22,983 bases of DNA. Origin: Thoreauomyces humboldtii (lineage: Eukaryota > Chytridiomycota > Chytridiomycetes > Spizellomycetales > Powellomycetaceae). Shown here one piece after another: positions 10,509 to 20,887 of this stretch. The notes beneath the pieces are model-generated. The model saw nothing but the letters and a program-made list of their open reading frames with translations. It was not told where the DNA came from and searched no databases. Both the position numbers and the translations under genes were made by a program. The stretch's first letter is position 1; every line of letters begins with the position of its first letter. The stretch spans positions 1-22,983 of the forward strand of contig JADGJA010000331.1 of assembly GCA_027596035.1 (NCBI GenBank). The letters are read 5' to 3'.

Positions 10509-13500
10509 TCACGACGATGTTCCCTTCCCCTTGAACGTCTTTTCTTTATCCTTCTTTCCAGACTTCTTGTTCTTCTGGTCGTCCGGCTGAGGGCTTCGTA
10601 GCACGTAAAGACGGTCATGCTCACGAACGATCAGGGACGGCACCGGATTAGTGTAAACGAAGGGAAGCTCGTTCCCCAGCTTATCGCACGGCTCGCGGAG
10701 CATGGCAATGGGAATGGCTGGCTTATCGGTTGCCTCGGTGAGGGAACGGAACACATCCGCAAAGGTCTTGCCAGCAAGCTCTTTGGGTAACGGTACAAGC
10801 GCCAGTCCCGGGCTTGACGCTTGTTCTGCTGCCGCTGCGAGGTCTCCGCAGAGAGCTTTGACAATTGGCAACGTATCTCGGTTTTGGTAGATAGCAAAGA
10901 TAAAGCAGTCCAGCAGGGAGGAGAGGAGGGTTTGCCCCGCAGCGTAAACGGGTGAGTGCAGATGGTCGATGACAGCTGTGCTGCACTCCAACGCATGGAG
11001 GAAACGAATGGATTTGCGGTCCAAAATTTCGGTTATCACGGTAGTCTGAAACAAGCGACATGAATGAGTACGAGAAAGCATAAAAGACTGCGCAAGCTCA
11101 ATGCGGCTTACCTTTCTGTGAGATGGTGCGTGGCCATCGTCGTCCGAGTCGTTCGCGTTCTCGTGAAGCTGCTTAACGGGACCAACAACACCCTGCTTTT
11201 CACCATCATTGTCCTCGTTCTCGTCGTCTGTTAGAGGTCGAACGTCATTGACGCTAACTCCCGAGGAGGCCATTATCTGGTGAACCACATGAGTCGTCAT
11301 GACTGCTGCAGAATCTGCGACGCTGGCAGTCACTTCGTGCGTCTCGGCAGGGTTAGGCCCCGCACGCTTTTCACCGCCTCCGAAACTCTCCGGCTTTGAC
11401 ATCACGAGAATAGTCCGAGCGTATTTTGCTCCAGCACGCAACATGTCCGCTCGACGCCGACAGTCGCCTACGACGTAGTAGACACGCGGGAATACGGCTA
11501 AGGTATGCCGGAACTCCTCTTCAGTTGGCTCGTCCACCCCGAGGACCACAATCTGGCGCATGCCTGCACCTTGCGATGCAGATCGCATCGTGCACATGAA
11601 ACGAAACAGAGGCTGCTGCCCGGCACACACAACAATATGACCTCTGAAGTGCGTTGCTGAAGAAAGCAAGCAATCGGCTACGGTGGCCCGCGGTTTCTTG
11701 AGAAGATGGCACAGAGGAGGTGCGTCCTCCTGCGTTGCCGTATACGGGGACTCGGGTCTTCCTAGAATGGTGTCCTCCTCGGATTCCGCGATGCCGATCA
11801 AAGGATCAGCGGACCCACGGCCTCTGCTAGAATCAGTTGGGGCTTCCGTCGTGATCTCTGGTTGTTTTTCTCCTTTCTCGGTAGCCTCGGAGGACCGACG
11901 GCGGGGCTTGGCTTCGTTCGCTGCATCTCCAACGAACTCGTCATCATCGTCAGATGCGTTCTGGAGGCTATAGGTCCGCTTCTCAGCCTGCGGCCTCCCT
12001 CCGGAAACATGAGGTCGGGTACCGTCTTTGCTCGTTGAATCGGTTCGCCTTCGCTCTGCTTTGCCATCCATGGGGCGATCTTCCTCTCGTCGTTCATCCT
12101 CCGCGATTTCCTTGGCAGATTCTTGTTCGATGTCAACTGTAACATCAGGAGAGGCTTCGTCCTTGTCATACTGTCGGAGAGATCGGTCGATCTGATCCTT
12201 GCTGAATTTCTTCGAGATTCGTTTAATGTCCGAGGTGTGGTGAGCAATGTAATAGCATTGATCCTGCCTAGCCATCTTGTATGTCTTTCCTGGGTTAAGC
12301 AGCATGGTAGACGTTCCCGGCTTTCCATCCTCAGTGGGTTGCGGCTGCGGTTTCACGGCAAAGAGAACAACCTGAAACTCTACGAACAGATACCAGGAAA
12401 GCCACGCGAACGGGCGCCCGATGAAAACTTCGTTAACAGGTGCAATGTAGATCTCGTTCGCGAGGCCATCTGAGTACTGGTATTCCCAAGGTCGCTCGCA
12501 ATTGTTCGAAGGGTTCGACTGGAAAATGAGATTCAGGATTACAGTCGATGCGCCTGAACATGAGCTGTTAGTAGGAAATCACAGGGGATGCCCGAGATTC
12601 TGTCCTCACCCTTATGCAAACAGTTGTAGGCTAGCAATACTTGTTTTATCTCGTCCACGCAGACCACCGCTTCCGTCATTTGTTGGAATGCGGCGGTTTC
12701 GGGCAAAAGCACCTCGGTGTACAAAGGGATCTTGGGATTCGCGATATGGAAAGACCATGCACATAATGTAGTATGACAGTCCTCATCGAACCAGGACTTC
12801 GCACGCCTGTTGGAAAGCATGAAAGCGGCTGTGGCCCCGCGCGCCTTCATGCGTTCGAAATCCCGCTCGTCCAAACAGGCGCCTTGAAGATACGTCGTGT
12901 GGGCCTATTGTATTTTCTCGCAAGTTAGCTTCAGGGGCACGTGATCGGCGGCGATGGCAGTCAATCTATCACCTTGTAGAACGGAAGTGCCAGAAGAGAC
13001 TGCACCGCCAAAGGGGCGGCGTTAGGTCCCATAAGAACAAGGTGAATCTTGGGATCACTCTCGTTGCGCAGATCTAAAAAGCCGTTCAACAAGTCCTGCA
13101 CACGATTTGGGTCGGAGAAGTTGCCAACGAGAATGAGATGTTCCTTCGTTCCAGAAACAAAGGATTTGGATGACTCTTTGTTCAGACTATGATACCCAGA
13201 AAAATCAGCGTACACTTCGAGACCATTGTATCACAGCACTGCTCACCTCCATGTGTCCAGGAAGTCAGAAATCTGCAAAGCGGGTTAGTAGCGGTCGACC
13301 GGATACCTATTTTCCGACAGGACTTACCAGGCCAGGAATCAGACCCAACACAACAAAGATCAAAACAATGACAATCACCCGAGAGACCCAATGTGAAGGC
13401 TCAATGTCGCCGTAACCGATGGTGGACGCCGTGACCAAGGAGAAGTAGAACACATCTAAGGCCTTTGAGGCGTGTAAGACAGCGTTCCGGTGAAAGACAC

Positions 13501-14597
13501 ACCGGCGAGACTAACCGTGTAAATTTGAGAGGAGAACATCATCTCCGACCTACAATCAAAGATTTATGCTTAGTATCGTTCCGCGAAATACGGCCTCAGG
13601 GTAAATCCCGCACCATTGAAAGCAGCACATCCCGGTAAATAAGATGGCCAGAATTTGCGATAGCAATACGATAAGCTGGTGCCGAAGCGGATTGATCTGG
13701 ACGCTGTTACTGTCGGCATCCAGGTTGGCGTTGACGCTCATGGCCCGGTTGGACCTCCAGATAATGTACCAGCACCGCAGAAAATACGGCACGTACAAGA
13801 ACTGCCCTACAGTCAAGAACCCATGTTCAGCCTCTTTGCATCATCCAACCTGTCAAGGCCAGGACGACGATCGTACCATCGACCAGGAACAAGCTGACTA
13901 TCAACGGAACCGTTGTAACGAGATCAACGAGCGGATCCGTACTGAGGATCGCCCGCCTCTTCTCTCCCGTGAAAGCGATCCGTCCCAAGAGCGAGATGGC
14001 ATTGTAGAAGCCACAAGCAAGGATAACTCGGTAGAGCCAGAGAGGTCGATCGATCCAGAGCCACTGAGGACTGCGGCTGTACGGGGAGCCCACGGACATC
14101 TGCCAGATGTACATGAAGCAGAGGATCACGTCGACGAACAGATCCAGGTAGACGAAGGTAATGGCGAAGGTATGAGCGTCCGTGATCTGCTTCAGCATCC
14201 GCAGGTACGACACGGCGTGGAACCGCACATCGAGGATCCGGAACGGGGTCCCGTCTGGGTTCCCCGACTTTCGCGTGTTCGAGTGCCGGATCATGTAGTT
14301 TGACCGAACGAGCGACAGTCCGGTGACTTTATTCGTAAAGGGATGCGGTATGAGCCAACGCCAAGGTGTGGATTGCTTCCTAGCCGTGACATAGACCTCT
14401 TCCTTGCTAGCGTCCAGTCCTTCCAACGCGTCGATGCCTTGCGTGTCGGCCTGGCTGCGACCCGAGTTGTTTTGGCCGTTGGGATGTAGAGCGTTGGACG
14501 AGGCTCCGCCTCGCGGTCGATTTCGTCCTCGCTGCAGCATGATGTTCATGAGGCCCCCCACGGGGCGGCTCCTGCCGCTTTGTTCATCTTCGGACAT
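10509..14597 (-). CDS. Slo2-like potassium channel with tandem RCK domains, 9 exons
   Basis: This is a plasma-membrane or organelle K+ channel gated by ligand through cytoplasmic RCK domains. Exons 14597-13850, 13806-13614, 13549-13516, 13462-13328, 13272-13247, 13186-12973, 12904-12610, 12553-11112 and 11045-10509 join in phase to give 1207 residues. S1-S4 lie at about 140-270. S4 carries few basic residues (LYVPYFLRCWYIIWRSNRAM), as in Slo2. The pore filter is TIGYGD (about 339-344). RCK1 begins near 380 (EHLILVGNFSDPNRVQDLL; LQGACLDERDFERMKA; TEAVVCVDEIKQVLLAYNCL; LLNPGKTYKM). A long acidic, Ser/Glu-rich linker (about 640-830) precedes RCK2 (GHIVVCAGQQPLFRFM; VYYVVGDCRRRADMLRAG; HSPVYAAGQTLLSSLLD). 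No S0 helix or calcium bowl is visible, so Slo2 (KCNT) fits better than BK. The activating ion is unknown. The 11111-11046 intron is 66 bases and in frame. Confidence 0.88.
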
Positions 14598-14713
14598 ATC
14601 AGGTAGGGATACCGCGAGTTCTGACGATTGCGAAAAACCGAGTAGGAGAGACCAAGGAGGGAGAAAACAGGTCGAGAGGAGACAAGAGAAGCCAGCACCC
14701 CAGCGTCTAGCAT

Positions 14714-14729
14714 AGAGAGAGAGAGAGAG
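14714..14729. repeat. (AG)n microsatellite
   Basis: Eight AG dinucleotide units are seen directly, in the upstream region of the channel gene. Confidence 0.8.
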
Positions 14730-14997
14730 TTGGAGAAGACTTGGAAGAGAAGAGGCCTCCCTGGCGCAGGGAACGAAAAATTCCCAGGCAGATGGCCCAC
14801 ACGAGCACACGTTCGAGCACCTTCACGGTCCTGACGTCATCTTTTCCCGCCCTGACCGAGCGCTCCAGAAACCAGGGACGTGAAGAGCATAAAAGGCGTA
14901 TCGCCACAACCGAAAAGATCCCGACAAATTGGTAGCCGAAAAACAGTAGAGTGGCTGTGAGGGCCACTTGGCATTTTTGGAGGACAAACCCTCCCGT

Positions 14998-15065
14998 CCC
15001 CCTCTCTCGCATTCACGTCCCCCTCTCACGCATTCCCGTTCCCTCTCACGCAAGCCTCTCACGCG
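14998..15065 (+). repeat. Tandem CCCTCTCACGCATTC repeats before FKBP
   Basis: Two units of about 21 bases (ccccctctcNcgcattcNcgt) are followed by two shortened units that keep CTCTCACGC. They end about 11 bases before the FKBP ATG, so they probably fall in the promoter or 5' untranslated leader. Confidence 0.7.
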
Positions 15066-15076
15066 TTACCAGTCCA

Positions 15077-16335
15077 ATGGCTGCTTTCATCAAGACGAGG
15101 TTCTGGGGTCTCCAGGTCCAGGCTGGAAAGGAATACAAAGCGGTTGTGGAAAGAAGTTTTGCAATCTCAGGAGCAGCTCTCGTCCGCGATCTCCCTGCCA
15201 ACGGATCGCGCACCAGCATCAGCGTGGCGATCGAAGGCAAGAAGTTTACCATCTGCTCTCTGACGCCTCACGTGATTGAGCAGCAGGCCCTGGATCTCAG
15301 CGTCCTCGAAGGAACAGAGCTCACGCTCGTCAATCTCGGTGACTGCGACGTCGATCTCACGGGCAACTACACCGTCCTCGAAGGCTTGGAAGAGGAAGAC
15401 CCGCAGAGCGTGCCAGGATCGTCCGATGATGAAGGTAGTAGCGATCGTTCCTGTTGGTGCCTTTTCCCCCCCATCATGGCTCGCTAAATGTTTTTCGTCC
15501 CTTAGGCAGCGAGGGTTCAGATGACCAGTCCATGTGGCAGGATGTGGAAGGGGAGGAGATCGTGTCGGACGCCGAGGAAACGGAGAAACCTGCGCCGGTT
15601 CAGCTGGCCAAGCGAAAGCTCACCGAGGCTACTTCACCAGTCGCCAGCAAAAAGTCCAAACCTACCTCAGTGGTGCCCGAAAAGTCGTCAACTACAAAGA
15701 AAATCGCGGTCGCAGCACTCTCTTCAACCGCCAAATCTGCATCTACTACACCGGCCTCGGTGTCTCAGGCCACAACACTAGTGCTTCCCCAGAAGCAGCG
15801 CAAGGCTTCGACCAAGTCGCTGCAAGCTTCCTCGGTCGTGCCGGCGCCTGCTACCGTCCCCAAGACGCCGGTGAAGATTGCGCAAGTACGCGCGCCACCC
15901 CTCTCTGCCAAAGCCGTTGCGAAGCTGGCTGCAATGGAAAATCCGCCACCATCTGTCAAGATGGACGCCGCAAGTCTACCACCAACTCCCAAGCCCGTCA
16001 ATAAGGTCCTCCCGAATGGTCTCGCTGTAATGGATGTCGTTGTGGGAAGCGGCACCAGGGCCAAGAACGGCAAGGAAATTGGCGTTCGTTTCGTAGGTCG
16101 ATTCGAAGATGACACAATTTTTGACGAGAGAAAGGGTGGGCAGCCTCTTAGGTTCAAGCTCGGAGCCGGAGACGCCATAAGGGGATGGGACTTGGGTCTG
16201 CAGGGTATGAAAGTAGGCGGAACTCGAAGATTGAAGGTCCCCCCCACGCTCGCATATGGCTCGAGGGGACGCGGCTCCGTCATTCCGCCGGATTCCACAC
16301 TGTTTTTCGAGGTGAAGCTTGTTGAGGTCAAGTGA
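15077..16335 (+). CDS. Nucleolar FKBP-type peptidyl-prolyl isomerase (NPL plus FKBP domains)
   Basis: This is a prolyl cis-trans isomerase of the Fpr3/Fpr4/FKBP39 type, which act in the nucleus and nucleolus as histone chaperones. Exons 15077-15434 and 15506-16335 join in phase for 395 residues. The N-terminal nucleoplasmin-like domain (about 1-95) starts AAFIKTRFWGLQVQAGKEYK and includes LTLVNLGDCDVDLTGNY. An acidic Ser/Asp/Glu stretch follows, then a long Lys/Ser/Pro/Ala-rich linker with likely nuclear localisation signals (KRKLTEA, KKSKP). The FKBP domain occupies about 285-395, with FDERKGGQPLRFKLG, AIRGWDLGLQGMKVGG, AYGSRGRG and VIPPDSTLFFEVKLVEVK, all normal for the family. The ATG at 15077 opens the conserved NPL sequence. 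Upstream in-frame sequence lies in the repeats and is not needed. Confidence 0.93.
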
Positions 16336-16571
16336 AAGCACCCCCGTCCTGTACAGAACTCGAGGATATCCTCAACGTTGGTTTCCAATAATTTGCATAT
16401 CCACTCGCTAAATACCTGTCTACCTCCGATGTCTCACCGCTGATAAAGATGCCGTCAGTCATGTGACTTGCTCTAGTAGTTTGTGGCGTCAACCCTGCCG
16501 GGCGCACCAAATTTTTGTTTCCAGTGATTTGCTTTGCAGGTTGACTGTCCATAGGTGACTGGTATTCTAGA
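16336..16571. other. Convergent intergenic spacer
   Basis: These 236 bases lie between the stops of the FKBP gene (+) and the hexokinase-like gene (-). They presumably hold both 3' ends. No gene is seen. Confidence 0.5.
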
Positions 16572-17654
16572 CTAAACCACAACCTCTTCCGACGCCGAGT
16601 CCGCGAGCGCGGCGATTAGGGCGGCCCCTTGGCCCGATCCATCCCGAGCTGGCGTGAAGATGTATAGGTATTGGTTACGTGAAGAGGCATGTGCAAAACC
16701 CGTACTTACCTTGAGCAAGAACGATGCTTTCGGAACTGACCCCGAGCAATTCGCGGAGCCCATCCTGCATCCTCGTTCTGAAATGCGGGTAGTGTTCAAA
16801 AACCGACCCGTCGACAGCGACCGAGCATCCTGACAACTTGTTTGTCTTTGTGACGACCGAGGCAACACCGACCGCTGCGAGACGTGCCGCGCGTGTCCCG
16901 ATGAGCTCGCATACTCGCTTAACCAAGCGACGGTCACTGAGGGTAGTCTTCTTTACGCCAAACAGATCCTCCAGCACGGAACGAACGTCCATGAGTTCGA
17001 TACTATGGTCGCGCTCGATCCTTGACATCAAGGCGGTATCGAACGAGTGCTCAACCTCCAGCGACTCGCATGAGCGGCCAGCGACGAGGTTGCCGGTGGC
17101 AATGAGGTCAACCATGATATACCGAACCAATTCACCGAGGGCCAATGTTGGCCACCTATCTTTCCCCCCTTCCACAATGCCCACATCCTAGTAGCGATAT
17201 TTTTCATGGGATCCTGCACTATTGCATAGGATAAAGAGTGTACCTGGCCCTTGCCCTGAAGCGAAACCTCGCAGACGCGGAAGTTCGATCCCCCAAGATC
17301 AAGCGCCAAGTACGTGCCGACCTCCTCTCCAGTGGGCCGCCGGACTACAAAGGAGGGGATCGTCTTCAACGTGGTTCCATCGCGCTTTAGGCCTCTACGC
17401 AATGAAATCAGTTTTAGCCTCCGCGCAGGAAGGCTTTGACCAGTAGTATGTAACATAGCAGTAGAGAGCTGGAACTCTCTCTCAAGCTTCTGCGTCACTG
17501 TTTCGACTTGTTTGCGGGAGGAAAGAGCATTGTCGCTGACGGGGGCAGAGGTAAAGGTCGGTTTCAGACCGCCTACACTGAGCACAGAATGTAGAAACGA
17601 GACAGCGGCGCTGACGGCGATTCCTGTCGTAAGAGCAAACACGAAGAGAGACAA
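16572..17654 (-). CDS. Hexokinase-like protein missing the central catalytic region (possible pseudogene or fusion part)
   Basis: Both ends of a hexokinase are clear: PTGEEVGTYLALDLGGSNFRVCEV (phosphate-1 loop) on one side, and LGELVRYIMVDL, SFDTALMSRIERD, IGTRAARLAAVGVASVV, CSVAVDGSVFEHYPHF and DGSGQGAALIAAL on the other. Coding blocks 17654-17244, 17187-16710 and 16648-16572 join in phase (about 321 residues, against 450-500 for normal enzymes). Around 190 residues are absent between Gln of LQGKGQ and LGELVR. These include the sugar-binding LGFTFSFP, the catalytic-Asp NDTVGT loop and the GTGTN and EWGAFG segments. Phosphorylation of hexose is therefore not expected. The N-terminus has a hydrophobic segment (LSLFVFALTTGIAVSAAVSFL). 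No in-frame ATG opens the frame, which runs back to a TAG near 17742; the first ATG is at 17456. A 60-base intron (from 17455) is a possible extra splice. Confidence 0.7.
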
Positions 17655-17722
17655 ACGGTTCTCCGCGGACTGAAGCGTACTGTATTTATCAAGGCTCGTG
17701 TTGAGCCGAAGGGTATAGAGGA

Positions 17723-20405
17723 CTATGCGTCGGTGGTTGGGCTAAGGCTGGTTTGCCCTCCAGACGCCCTGCTTACCAGCAGGAATGCGCCGTTATTGGG
17801 GTCTCGGCAGCCGACAATCACGCGCCGCGAGGCCAAGAAGCGAAGTGCACCAGGAGCGGTGTTTTTGGCGAATCTGCCACAGTCCTCATCGTAGTCGTTT
17901 CCTCGTAGCTTATCCAACGACTCGAGCAGCGTGTAAACCGACTCAGTGATCCACAGAGCTTGAGGCGAGAAATACCACGAGAAGCCGCCGCCCCCGAGAT
18001 GCCCGTAGAAATGCATGCAGAGGATCAAAGCTGAGCTTACAGCGCCAAGATAGAGGATAGCGTTACAAGCGACATTGGTGTTGAGCTTGGCGAGAAGGAC
18101 ATTGGTTGTGGCCCTTGTTATGGAAGTGGGGTCGTAATCGAAAACATCACTCTGTTCCACATACGCGGCAAGATATAGCGTGCTGAGCCGTGCAAGAGCC
18201 TGTAGATGATCAGAATTAGTATCAATCCAGAAGAGTTCGCAGTTAGACGCGTCACTAACGGATGTGACAGAGAAGAGATCAGGAATGGTGTAGCTTGAGC
18301 CAGCGCCGGACACCATCCCGGTCAAGACCGCGAAGCCTGGGACTGAAGTGGAACTTGGGGCGCATCTAAGTGCCGTTTGAAAAGGCGTAAGCTGGGTACC
18401 GCAATCCTCATTGCATAAGATTAGACTCACGGCATCAGGTCACAGGTCACCATCTGCAAAGCCTGCAGCAGGAAATGTGCGGTGCCATACCCCGAGGTTC
18501 CCCCACCAAATCCACTGTCAGCCAAGCTCATATTGAAAAGCTGCCGATGCCCAATGCGCTCAGCCGACAACAAGGTGGCGACACGGCTAGGTGATTTGCG
18601 GTATGCGGAAACAAGTCGATTAGCCTTTGCATTTGAAGGATTCGAGAGTACTAAGGTATATAAACCTCGGCTCCGTGGAGTTGATGAAAACCTCCGCGTT
18701 CGTCAGTCCAATATTGACTTGTATCTTGCAAAGGGCAAAGCTGACGTTGCGGAAGGTTCCATTGTCTAAGGGGGCCTGCAGCGTCGTGAAGTTGCGGATT
18801 GGAGCAGCGAAATTGTACCCCGTCATTGCCAAATACATTGCTCCATCAGCGCCGATGTATGGCTCATAGTCGTTAAGGCCTGTCCCCATAGTCAACACCT
18901 GCATTGTTGGCGTCGTAAAGTCACTTCTTCCCACAAAGTACATGTAGGCGGCGTTGCTGATCTCATTGCCGTCCTCGAACTCGACGGTGACAGTGGCCCC
19001 GTCCGCCCCCCCACCGGTCCAGTCGACGAATGTGTTTTGAAGAGGCAACGGCCCACATGACGCCGTAACACCGACTGTTGACATAGCGCCAGTGTAGGTG
19101 TCTCCAGGAGTCACGGAAACCCAGGTAGGGTCGACCTCCGTAGTCTCTTGAATATTGGGAAGCGTGACCGAGGACACGACAATGTCCGAGCAAGCCAACT
19201 GCCAGCCGATCGGAGCGTCAGGACCGGCACACTTTGTCTCCGGCGGAACCAAGATTGCGCTTAACGAAAGAGGATCATAAAGTCTCCCTGCAAGCTTCGA
19301 GTCAGAACAAGTTCATCCCTCATTCCTTCTTGAGAATCAGAGCTCACCCAGTTGAAGCACTGCTGTTAAAGCCTCTTCGTAGGCATCGTCCGCGTCATAC
19401 CTATGGGAAAGAAGGTGAGCTCTGAGTTCTTTTGTAAGAATGAAGGGTACATGACATACTGTGAGGTGACTTGAATTTGCATCGGCCCATACGCAGGCAT
19501 GTGGCCGGCGGCTCGGAGCGATGGAAATGGGGACGAAAGGTAAAGCGAACCGATACTTCCTAGTTGATAACGTTCGTTAACAAGAATTCAGTTCCTTGAC
19601 GCAACTGCTTCGGGCGCACCAATGACGAAGGCTTCCGCAATATAAAGGGTAAGAAGGAGAAAGGTAACTGGTCCCATACGCCAATGTGCGTCTTCGATGC
19701 CGCGGTAGTTGTTGCTAGTGAAGACCTCTCTTAGACCGGGCAATCGGGCTGCCATCCTCAACTGACAGGTACCTATATATGGTGCTCCAGGCCGTGACCA
19801 TTTCTCGCTGAGTCATGCCGCGATGGGACAATCGCCAAGCAAACAAAGCCTGGCAAAGTCGGCGACCCAATTCGATAGGAGCAAAGATGGCGATCTGAAC
19901 GGTGCATCCCACAACGAGCCCAGCGATATTTTCAAAGATCCCTCCAGGTGGAAACTTGATCCAGGAGCTCTGTCCCACAACCAACGCGGCGAGGCATCTG
20001 AGACAGAAGCGTAAGAAGCGTGCTCAACAAAGCTAACACATACGATGTGGACTCTCACAGAAAGAGCATCACGAGAATCTTCAATACAAAGAAAATTCGC
20101 CAGCCCTCTCCCGCACTTTCCGGGATGGTGACTACGTCGTTGTCCAAATTCTTCGTTTTCGTGTCCTGGCCGGTAGATGGCAAGTACGGATCTTCCTCCT
20201 CCGTCTCCACCTCGTGGAGAAGTCTTGATTTTTCGTGCGGTTTTTGAGTGGGCCTGCCATCATTGATCTCTCGTCTGTTCAAGGTGCCGCTTTTGTGGAC
20301 ATGTAAAGAGAGCTCGGCGTCCGTCACATCCAAGTCGTTGACACTGGCTGATCGTTTGATGCTGATACTTTGATTGCTTCTGTGCTGCGCCTTTCCAGGA
20401 TCCAT
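17723..20405 (-). CDS. Unrecognised multi-pass membrane protein with large glycosylated ectodomain, 8 exons
   Basis: I do not recognise the family; the layout loosely recalls fungal DUF3176-type proteins, at low confidence. Exons 20405-20059, 19997-19773, 19714-19620, 19559-19460, 19400-19348, 19287-18692, 18624-18431 and 18365-17723 join in phase for 750 residues. Introns are 52-67 bases where measured and mostly have GTGAG/GTATG-like donors. A hydrophilic, Ser-rich cytosolic N-terminus (1-100; SISIKRSASVNDLD) is followed by TM1 (about 101-123), TM2 (134-157) and TM3 (204-232, GPVTFLLLTLYIAEAFVIG). A domain of about 390 residues follows, with several N-glycosylation sequons (NFT, NGT, NVS, NMS) and paired cysteines, then TM4 (about 632-655) and a tail. 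An alternative last splice (donor at 17776) would replace the final 18 residues. The coding strand choice rests on phase agreement at seven introns. Confidence 0.65.
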
Positions 20406-20887
20406 AGCTGCAAGCTATGGCGTTGCCGCTTGTTTTTTTTGTGCAAGGATGAGCCATCCGGGGGGAGGGAGACCGCAAGTGAACAATAAGAGTACCCTCT
20501 TGCATAACCCGCTTGTTTCCAGGGGAGCTTACAAAGGGCCAAACAGGCCCGTGGAGCTCTGGCGCCTAAACTGAATGAGGTTCATTCCACCCAGAGAAAG
20601 GTCCATCTCATCTGGAACTTGACTGTACTCCTCCCAGAAACTTGGTTCCAAGGGGCCTCCGCATGCTGATCGGGGGGAAATTCGGTGCGTTCGTGGAGAC
20701 GGAGCGGAGTTTGGAGTGGTTTTGGCAGTAATGAGAAGCCGGAGTGGCGCAGCCTTCCACTTCGGCCAATGACATTCCTGGCTTTTCCCGAACGGTCACG
20801 GCCAACGAGCCCGACGTCGCAATCTTCGGCCGTCCGCAACATATAGTAGGCGACAACGCGAACACCAAAGTGGACAAAGGCACCATC
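20406..20887. promoter_or_regulatory. Divergent promoter region
   Basis: The membrane-protein gene and the thioesterase gene point away from these 482 bases. Open frames on both strands lack motifs. A CCAAT-like ccaatgacat occurs near 20765, about 120 bases before the thioesterase ATG. Nothing else is supportable. Confidence 0.35.

Larger units (their letters stand above)
14598..15076. promoter_or_regulatory. Divergent promoter region between channel and FKBP genes
   Basis: The two genes point away from this stretch. It contains a GA tract (14714-14729), a TATA-like cataaaagg (near 14888) and pyrimidine-rich tandem repeats (14998-15065) just before the FKBP start. I see no gene in it. Confidence 0.4.

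Noticed and set aside
10509..14597. BK (Slo1) calcium-activated channel
   Set aside because: No S0 helix or calcium-bowl aspartate run is visible, and the RCK1 motifs fit Slo2 better.
19620..19678. A separate gene starting with a signal peptide (MGPVTFLLLTLYIAEAF)
   Set aside because: A 58-base intron at 19772-19715 joins the upstream exon in phase and reads smoothly through NNYRGIEDAHWRMGPVTF, so the segment is better explained as the third membrane helix of one larger protein.
19823..20014. Plus-strand frame starting MGQSPSK, resembling an N-myristoylated small protein
   Set aside because: It lies opposite membrane helices of the minus-strand gene, whose splice phases and hydrophobic pattern agree across introns. 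The plus frame shows no family motif.
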